From Chara braunii (lineage: Eukaryota > Streptophyta > Charophyceae > Charales > Characeae), in the NCBI GenBank assembly GCA_003427395.1, contig BFEA01000645.1:634969-672596 (forward strand): a stretch of DNA of 37,628 nt. The letters are read 5' to 3'. Every line of letters starts with the position of its first letter. Positions within the stretch are counted from its first letter, which is position 1. The notes beneath the pieces were generated by a model. It had not been told where the DNA came from. It made no database searches and worked only from the letters and a program-made list of their open reading frames with translations. Shown here in pieces: positions 10,308 to 19,900 of this stretch. The position numbers were made by a program, and so were the translations under genes.

Positions 10308-10340
<33 letters not shown>

Positions 10341-10354
10341 ATAGATAGATAGAT

Positions 10355-10428
<74 letters not shown>
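10308..10428. repeat. Compound microsatellite (GT)n-(GATA)n-(GA)n
   Basis: GT dinucleotides run to 10338, then GATA units, then about 70 bases of GA that end at an assembly gap. Confidence 0.95.
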
Positions 10429-10669
10429 NNNNNNNNNNNNNNNNNNNNNNNNNNNNNNNNNNNNNNNNNNNNNNNNNNNNNNNNNNNNNNNNNNNNNNNN
10501 NNNNNNNNNNNNNNNNNNNNNNNNNNNNNNNNNNNNNNNNNNNNNNNNNNNNNNNNNNNNNNNNNNNNNNNNNNNNNNNNNNNNNNNNNNNNNNNNNNNN
10601 NNNNNNNNNNNNNNNNNNNNNNNNNNNNNNNNNNNNNNNNNNNNNNNNNNNNNNNNNNNNNNNNNNNNN
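10429..10669. other. Assembly gap
   Basis: A run of N between a GA microsatellite and a ten-base G run. Content and true length are unknown. Confidence 0.99.
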
Positions 10670-10977
10670 GGGGGGGGGGCAAAGAGGGATGATATGGACA
10701 TCCTTTGGGTTGCAGTGAGGACAGAGTAAAATCAGGCGACGGCAGTCGCCAATTGGTCAAAGATGTCGAAGTTTACAAACTCATCTGATGTACTAGATCA
10801 CCGTTACATAAGCTACGTTTTCCGAAACCGTAAATGTGTGGACAAGTGGGTGGCATTGCGCACCTGTGTGGAGTGCTATGGGGCCTTGACTGGTGAAGGG
10901 GCTGCAGGGTACTGTGGATGGATGATGTGAGCAGCATTATCATCTATCGCCCACAGTTGCCGCCCATCTGTGAGGGG

Positions 10978-13900
10978 CTATATGCTATTATGGGAGTTCT
11001 GCTCTGGTTCAGAGTCGTCTGCCCTTGTCATCTGCGGCAGATCGAGAACATCCTCGCTATCGTCCTGAGCCGCATACTCAAGTACGGCTGCCCTCACACG
11101 CATGGCAAGGACCTTCATCCCCGGCATCTGGTTGATACACGTGGCAAAGAATTGAAACGCGTCATCTATGACTGTTAACAAGTCGAAAAGATGATCATTT
11201 ACGTCGCCGAGCAAGTCAACCTCTCTCTCCGATTTGCAGAGATTGTTGGATAATAGTTTGTTCCTCTTCTCAACCTTCTTGATGTCGTCCACAAATGACT
11301 GACACTTGCGGTGCAAAGCTGCACTCTCCGCTTCCATACGCTGCACGGTTTGTTGGCATGCCGCCTTCATCCGTGCGCACTCTGCAATTCTCCAACGCTC
11401 CTCCGCTGCTAGAGCTCCGTACAGGCTTCTCACATGCTTTCGCAGTCGTACAATCTCCGCTTGCAGCAGGGCCTTCTCCCGCACCCATGAGAGCGCCCTT
11501 GCCTTTTGACTAACACCAGGTGCAACACTAGGTTGGCAACTCTCCTGCAGGTCCCTCATGTCATGAGGTGTTCTCAGCGTTGCACTTCCCTCAATGTGGT
11601 GGGATTGTGAAGGTTGTGATGACTGCACGATTGGAGTGCTTTGACATCGAATATACGGCAATGGACTGCAAACTAGCTGTTCCTGCTCAGTCGCCTTTGT
11701 CTGAACAGGCAGCCTTAGTTCCCCTCTATCTTCCCTTGTGTCCGAAGGACCAACCTCCGGCACACTGCTAGGCATTGGGATCAGGATAGCAAATTCATTC
11801 CTCGAACATGTCTCCCAACTATCATGGCAATAAGGATCGATGATTGGAGAAAGAGGAGAAGAAAGAGGAGGAGGAGGAGGAGCAGGAGGAGAACCGGCTA
11901 TGAAGTCATGGTGGACAGAGACTGCGGTGCTGACCCGATGATCTGCTGATCCTTCACTCACAGTCACCATGTCCTCAAACCGTACGCGTGCTGCAATATC
12001 ATGCGACTCCAGTACCTCTGTGTTTTGTGGGCGAGGCGGAACTTGTGAGTGGCCCTCCTCCAGCTCCTCCTTGTCTGCCTCATGCTTCCCACTATGCCGT
12101 GTGTTGCGTCCATGATAAATGAAGGGAACATTCTCAGCATCGTCGGAATGAATCATCCCTATGCCCGGTCGGGTTTCTGCCCTGCCCAACTGGGCAGGGT
12201 TGTCTGCACTACTGCTGGTGGGTGGGCCATCAGGTATGGTGGAGCCATCATCGGAAGACGAGTCTATATTTAAACTTGCGGCTTCCATTGCAGCAAGGCC
12301 CCCTTGGTGCTTACTGAAATCTTGCACATATTCTTGACCGTCCACGGCTACATCACCTTGGAGCGTATCCCACATTCTTATCCTATGCTGCAAATCTGCA
12401 ATCCTGCATGCCCTGGCTTCTGCCGCATTTTCCGCATCCATTGCTCTGTTCTTCCATCCCTCCAGCTCGTCCACCAGGGACGATATCTGCTGCTGCTTGG
12501 CTATCCGCTCCTGCTCAAGCTGCATTTCCATTGTCACCACCCTTTCCTCTGACAAGCGTTGCATGTTTCTGAGGACTGCCGTCCATTTCAGCATCTCCAT
12601 TTGCAGCAACTTCATGAGATCTGCCTCCTCTTGTTGCCTTGCCGCTTTGGCAAGGTCGAAGACATCCTTTGCTGCCAAATCCAGCTCACCTAGCCTGCAC
12701 TCTGTGATAGCTAGCCATCCTCTTGCTTCCGACTCTAACGCTGCTAGTTGCTGGTCTGCTCTCATAACTACATTCTCACTTCTCGCAAACCACCACTGCA
12801 AAACTCTAGCCTCCAGACTCTCAACCTCCTCCATTGTCAGACTCCACTGCGCAATCCTTGTCATTTCATTTGTGACTTCCTGCTCCCCCATCTCTGCAGG
12901 CATCTCCACTGGCATGGACCTATTTTGTGTGGCATTTGGCGCCTTGAGCTCTGGCACTCCTTGCTGACTTCTCATACAGTCAACCTCTCCAACTCTTTGA
13001 TCGGTTTGCGCAGAAGTCGGTGCAGCCTCCCGCCCATCGCTGCCTTGATGATGCTCTGTGCTAAGAAGACCTGTTGTCCGCACAACGGACTCATCAGGCA
13101 CCGCTGCCTGAGCCTCAAGGTTCTTTTCACCAGGGAGCCTTGATTCCATTGCATTTGCAGCGATTAACCGGATCAGGCTCCGCCTACGGTTGCTTCTGTT
13201 CCCCTCCTTTCCTTGTCCCATTAGTATCTCATGAACCACCACTTCTGCCGCCGCCTCCAGCTCCGAGCATTCCTGGCCAAAGAGCAACTCCATCTCCGCA
13301 AACTTTTCCCCTAACCTCACTCGCATGTCTCTTAGTGCGGTCTCCAAGCCTCCAACATGCTGCTCAATTTCACTCTCGATGGAGCCAATGTGTTCCGCCA
13401 TTGCCACGCGCCGGCCTCCAGCGTCCAAGCGCCGCTTCTCGTGGACCAATGCATCAGCACAACCAGTCCCATCACCATGAGTTTCATTGCCATCATGATC
13501 ATCATCGGCTTCACCGTGACTGATGCAGTCGTCATGATCGCCAGGATCCCGGGGTTCGTTTATGTTCAAATCCGTTTGTGGTTGCAATAACGAGTCAACA
13601 CCCTTAGTTTGACTTTGACTCGGAGAAGCTTCACAAACATCATCCGGTTTCCCATCCCTTGATCCAGCAGATTCAAGGAACTCTGATGAATCTGACATGA
13701 GAGAAGCTTCCATCATCGACCACTCCACCGTTTCTCCTGCCTCGTCTCCCTTCGTCGTAGTTGATGGTATTATCGGGAGGGGCACTTGTCGGCGGTGGTG
13801 GGATGCAGGGGTATCCGTTTGCTCTCCCTGCACAGCAACACTCTGCGATTCCGCTTGCTGCCGCTGCTGAGGTTGTGAAAGGCGCACGGAATCCAGACGC

Positions 13901-16900
13901 TTCAGCTGAAACATGAGGAATCGGATAACTGTGCAGTGCTCTTGCAACCGGTGCTCCATGTCTGCGACCGCATCCTCATGCTCACAAACACAAGACCCCA
14001 CCACACCTGAGAGGATACCTTCTTGACTTTCTTCCTGTCCGTCCTCGCCACCATGATCGCGAATTGCTTCTTCCTTGAGAGCTTCTGGTCCCTTTGTTTT
14101 TTGAAAGGCTGTTGCTGCCATCTGGGATGTGTCCTGCACTGCCTTCTGGTTAGATCCTCTCCCTTCTTCTTTGGTTTCCGTCCTCCTGTGTTCACGCTCA
14201 TCCTCCTCTTCTCTCTTTTCTGCAATCAGGTTTGCGAGCCTCCCAGCCCGTTCTCTCAGTTCCTCGGATGAGTGCGTCAATGCCTCACACCAGTTGCGGA
14301 TCTTGCCAAGGAGAATGTCTTCGTCCTCATTCTTGCTTGCCACACTGCGTTCGAGGACATCTTTCTCTCTCCCGACGTTGGTCAGCCTGACTTGAAGAGA
14401 CTCCCTCTCCCTCTCCTTCTCCTCAAGTTGCAGCTTCAAGGATTCTCTCTCTTTCTCCTCCTCAGCCAGCCTCGTTTGGAGAGTCTTTGTCTCCAGGTCC
14501 TTCTGCTTGTTTTGCGCCTTCAGTGCTTCCCTCTCTCTCTCCTCCTGATCCAGCCTCACTCTGAGAGCCTCCGTCTCACTCTCCGTCTCTTTTTCAGTTT
14601 CCATCACCATCATCTGTGATGGTCTCCCTTTCCCCTCCCGGTCCAGCCTCATTCGGAGGAGAGCCTCCCTCTCCCTCTCCTTCACCTTAAGTTGCAGCAT
14701 TAGTGATGCTCTTTCTTTCTCCTCGTGATCCAACTTCTTTCCAAGCGCCTCCCTCTCCCGCTCTTTCTCTTCAAGTTGCACCTTGAGAGATGCCCTCTCT
14801 TTCTCCTCCTGATCCAGCCTCGCTTTGAGAGCCTCTCTCTCCCTCTCCTTCTCCTCAAGTTCCATCATCCGTGCTGCTCTCTCCTTACCCTCCTTGTCCA
14901 GCCTCATTTGAAGAGCCTGCCTCTCCCTCTCCTTCTCCTCAAGCAATACTTGCAGTGCTCCGACTCTATTTTCTTCATCAAGCCTCCTGTGCAGCGCTTC
15001 CATCTGCGTCTCCTTCTCCTTGAGGTCCGTCCGTAGCGATGCTTTCTCTTGCTCCTCCTGGTACAGCCTAGCTTGGAGAGCCAGCCTCTGCCTCTCCTTC
15101 TCCCCGAGGTCCTGCAGCAATGACACTTTCTCTCTCCCTTCTTCATCCAACTTAACATTAAGGGCTTGCACCTGTCTCTCCGTCTCCTCAATGTCTCTCT
15201 GCATTGATACTTTCCCTCCTTCCTCTTCCACCAGTCTTGTGTGCAGTGCCTCCATTTGCAGCTCCTTCTCCTCAAGTTGCACCTGCAGTGATGCTTTGTC
15301 TTGCTCCGCCCGCTCGAGCCTCTCTCTTAGAAGGGCTTGCACCTGTCTCTCCCTCTCCTCAATGTCTCTCTGCATTGATGCTTTCCCTCCTTCCTCTTCA
15401 CTAAGTCTTGTGTGCAGTGCCTCCGTTTGCAGCTCCTTCTCCTCAAGTTGCACCTGCAGTGATGCTTTGTCTTGCTCCTCCCGCTCGAGCCTCGCTCTTA
15501 GAACCTGCCTCTGCCTTTCCTGGTCCTCAAGGTTTATCTGCAGTAGCGCCTTCTCCCCACCTTCCTCGTGCAGCTGAACTCTAAGCATCTGCTGCTGCCT
15601 CTCCTTTTCCTCAAGGTCTGTCCGCAGCGACACTTTCTCTTGTTCCTCCTCCGCTAGTCTGAGTTCCAGCGACTCAACTGCCCTCTGACTCTGCGTCAGC
15701 CTGTCTGATAGCGACAGATGCTGGCTTGCCATTGTATCTCTTAAGGACTGTATTTCAGACACCATATCTGCAACCGCTGCGTCACTCTTGCGGAGCCGGT
15801 CTTTCAGTTCCTCCACGTTTTCTAACTGGGTCCGTAATTGTTGCTCCAACTCCACCCTGGTGGCGTCACGTTCTTGTAGTGTCTGATCCATTCTTGAGAG
15901 GGCGGCATCTCGATCCTCCATTGCACTCTTCATTTCCATCATAGCTTTCTCACTCTTGGACAACTCCTTCTCCAGACGAGTTCCCTTCCCTCTCCAAACT
16001 CCGAGTTCCTGCTGCAATGATCCCAGCTGATTGTTCAACATCTCCATCTCCCCTTGCATTCTGCGGCGACATAGTTCCTGCGTCCAGATCGCTATCACCA
16101 AGAGCGCTACCCTTCTGTCTCGCTCGTCCAAGTCTCCAGCTGAGCGCTGATACTTCTCCCGCCAACTATCGAGTTCTCTTAGCAGGTCCCCTCTCTGCTT
16201 CTGACTCATCTGCAGGGTGTGCTCAAGAGATTCCTTTGCTTTTGCCTCGTCAGAAAGCCTCAGTCCCAGCATCTGAATGGCTTCCATCAGTTCTGCTTTC
16301 ACTTGCTCTTCCTCTGTCAAATTGCGTTGCAAAGCCTCAACTTCGGTGCGACTCTGGATCAGGTCCATCCGCAGGGATGCGTTTGCTTGCTCCTCCCCAT
16401 GCAGCCTGGCTTGCATGGCCTCAATGTCCCCGACACCCTTCTGCTTGGTTTCCTCCAAGTCAATCTGAAGACGCACCTTGGCCTTTTCCTCCTCAGCGAG
16501 CTTGCACTGCACAGCCTCCACTTCCTCGACACTCTGTTTCAGCCGCTCCTGAAGTGCCGCCTGAATATTCTGAAGAGATTCAGTCATATCACGCTCCTCG
16601 CCCAGTTTCTGTTGCAGACCCTCGACCTCCTTGCGCCACCTCTGTCTGGTTTGCTCAAGGTCGATCTGGAGAGATGCCTTAGCTTGCTCTTCCTTGCCAA
16701 GCCTGGACTGGAGATCATTGACAGCTGCTGCAAAATCCTTTTGCTTCTCCTCAAGGTCCATCCGCAAAGACGCCTTGGCTTGCTTTTCCTCGGCCAGCCG
16801 GTGTAGCAGGGTGTCTGCCTCCATGCGACTCTCTTTTTCCCTCTGCTGGAGCTCAACCTGGAGGGACATCTTGACTCGCTCCTCCTCATGCAGTTTCGCT

Positions 16901-19900
16901 CTTAGAGACCCACACTCCGCGGCACTTTGTGCCAGCCTCTCGTGGAGGTCGACCTGGATGGACACTTTTGCATGCTCCTCCTCCCTCAGCTTGTGTTGCA
17001 GGGTCTCAATTTCTGTTTGAGCCCTCTTTTTCTCGTCTTTAAGGTCCGTCCGAAGGGATAGCTTGGATTTCTCCTCCTTTTTCAGCCGGCCGCGCAGAGC
17101 CTCCACCTCCATTCGACTCTGCTTGAGCTTCTGCTGCAATTCGATCTGGAGAGATGCCTTTGCTTGCTCCTCCTCGCTCAGTCTGAGCCGCAGAGCCTCG
17201 ACCTCCACAAGAGTCTGCTTCAACTTTCCCGGAAGGTCAAGAGTCTGCTTCAACTTTCCCGGAAGGTGGACGTGGAGGGACCTGGAGCTCGCTTCCTCTT
17301 CCTCGCTCACCCTTAGTCCCAGAACCTTGATAACCTCGGCGATCTCCTTCTCCTTCTCCTCCAGGTCAATCTGGAGAGAGGCTTTCGATTGCTCCTCCTC
17401 GCTCAGCCTGCATCGTAGACCCTCAACCTCCCTATGACTTTGCTTCAGTTTCCGGAGGAGTTCGATCTGAAGAGATGCCTTTGCTTGTTCCTCCTCTCCC
17501 AATCTGAGTTGCAGAGCCTCGATCTCTTCAACCCTCTGCCGCAGCTGCTCCTCAAGTTTAGCCAGCAGGGACGTCTTGGCTTGCTCCTCTTCTCTCAGCC
17601 GGAGTTGAAGTGCTTTGACGTCATCGACACTCGCTTTCAGCTTTTCTCGAAGCTCTGTCTGAAGCGTCAAGTTCGCTTGCGTCTCCTCCCGCAGTTTGCT
17701 TTCCAGTCGCTTTGCCTCCTCGAGGGCCTTCTGTTTCACTTGCTCGAGGTCAACCTGCAGCGACGCCTTCACCTCCTCCTCCTCCCTCACCCTAAGTTCC
17801 AGACTCCTCAATTCCATGGTACTCTGTTTGAGTCTCTCCTGGAGTTCCTTCTCGAGGGACATTCTCGCTCGCTCCTCCTGTCGCGAGTTGAGCTGCAAAG
17901 CTTCTACCTGATTAAGGGCCTCTTGCAGCTTGCTTTCCAGATGCCTCGCCTCCTCAAGGGCCTTCTGGTTCGCTTGCTCGAGGTTAACCTGGAGCGACGC
18001 GTTCGCCGCCTCCTCCTCCCTTAGCCTAAGTTCCAGAGTCTTCAATTCCGTGGCACTCTGTTCGACTGTCTCCTGGAGTTCGACATTAAGGGACAACCGC
18101 GCTTGCTCCTCCTGTTCCAACTTGAGGCGCAAAGCTTCAGCATGAGCAAGCGCCTCCTGTTTCTCCTTCTCGAGACTGATCTGAAGAGTCGCCTTGGCCT
18201 GCTCCTCATCATTCAGCATGTGTCTCAGAGATTCGATTTCTATGCAGCTCCTCCTCAGTTTCGACTCGAGCTCGTTCCGAATAGAAAGCTTTGTTTGCTC
18301 CTCTTCGCTGAGCCTCAGCCGTAGAGTCTCCACCTCTGTCAGGCTGTGCGCCAGCTTCTCCTGTAGGTCCACGTTTGCCCGCTTCTCCTCACTTAACCTG
18401 AGTTCCGTGGAATCTCTTTGCCGGATACTTTCCTCTTTCTCCTTCTCGAGTTCAAGCTGGAGGGCCGTGTTTGCTTGCTGCTGCTCCCCCAATCTCAATT
18501 GAAGAGCATCTATTTCTGTGAGGCTCCATGTGGCCTTCTCCTGAAGCTCAGTTTGCAGGGATGCAACTAGCTGCTGTTGCCTGGTCAGACTGCATTGCAG
18601 AGCCGTGACTTCGTTCAGACTCTTCTCTCTCTGCACCTTCATATTAAGCTGGAGAGACACATTGGCCTGCTCCTCCGCCGTCAACCTCAGTCGCAGAGAA
18701 TGCACCTCCGCGAGACTCTGTGCTAACTTGTCGTCAAGATCGGCCTGGATAGACTCCTTCGCCTGTTTCTCCTTGTCCAGCCTGATTTTCAGAGTCTCTA
18801 TCTCCGTCAGAGCCTCGTGCCTTTCCTCCTCAAGTTTGATTTCCTTCAATAGCGCCTCTTCAAGGTCAAGCTGCATAGACGCCTTGGCCTGCTTCACATC
18901 CGTCAACTGGAGCTGCAAGGACTGCGCCTCAGCCAGACTCTGTGCTAGCTTCTCCTCGAGATCAGCCTGAAGAAGACGTTCCTTGGCCTCTTTCTCTGCG
19001 CCGAGCCTGAGCCGCAGAGCTTCTATCTCCCTGACAGACTCCTGCTTCTCCTCGTCGAGTTTGACGTGCAGCAGGTCGTTGGCTTGCTCCGCCTCCCTTA
19101 GCCTGAGTTGCAGAGCCTCGAGTTCGCCAAGATGTTGAGACAGTTTTTCTCGAAGCTCGACCTGCAGGGACGCGTTCGCCCGCTGCTCCTCACGGAGCCT
19201 GAGCTGCAATGCCTCAGTTTCCTCGACACGCCTTTGTTTCTCCTTCTCAAGGTCGAGCTGCAGAGACAAGTTGGCTTGCTCGTCTTCGCTCAGCCTTCCG
19301 AGCACTTCGACGACTTCTGTGAGAGCCCTCTGCTTCTCCGTGAGGTCTATTTTCAGCGACGCCTTCAGCTGTTCCTCCTCGCTCAGCCGTTGCCGCAGCG
19401 ATTCCACTTCCATGTGACTCAGTTCCAGCTTGTGCCGAAGCTGCGTCCGAAGAGATTCCTTTGCTGCCTCCGCCTTGCTCAGCCTGAGCTGCAGGACGTC
19501 TATCTGCATCAGGCACTGTGTCAGCTTGCACTGAAGGTCATTCCGGATGAGTGCCTTTGCCTTCTCCTTCTCGCTCAGCTGAACCCGCAAATCCTCAACC
19601 TGCATGAGGCTCTGAGAAAGCTTCTCCTGAAGATCGATCTGGAGAGACGCCTTGGCGTGCTCCTCCTCCGTCAGCCTGAGCCTCAGGGACTTCACATCTG
19701 CAAGACTCTGGGACAGCTTCTCCTGCAAATCGAGCTGAAGGGTCGCCTTCGCTTGTTCCTCCTGATTCAGCTTGAGTTGTGAGGCCTCAACCTCTGCCAG
19801 GCTGTCTCTTAGTTTCTCTTGAAGCGTCATCTGGACAGCGGCTTTTGCTTGCTCCTCCTCGTTCAGCCTGAGTTGCATAGCTTCGACTTCAGCGAGGCTC

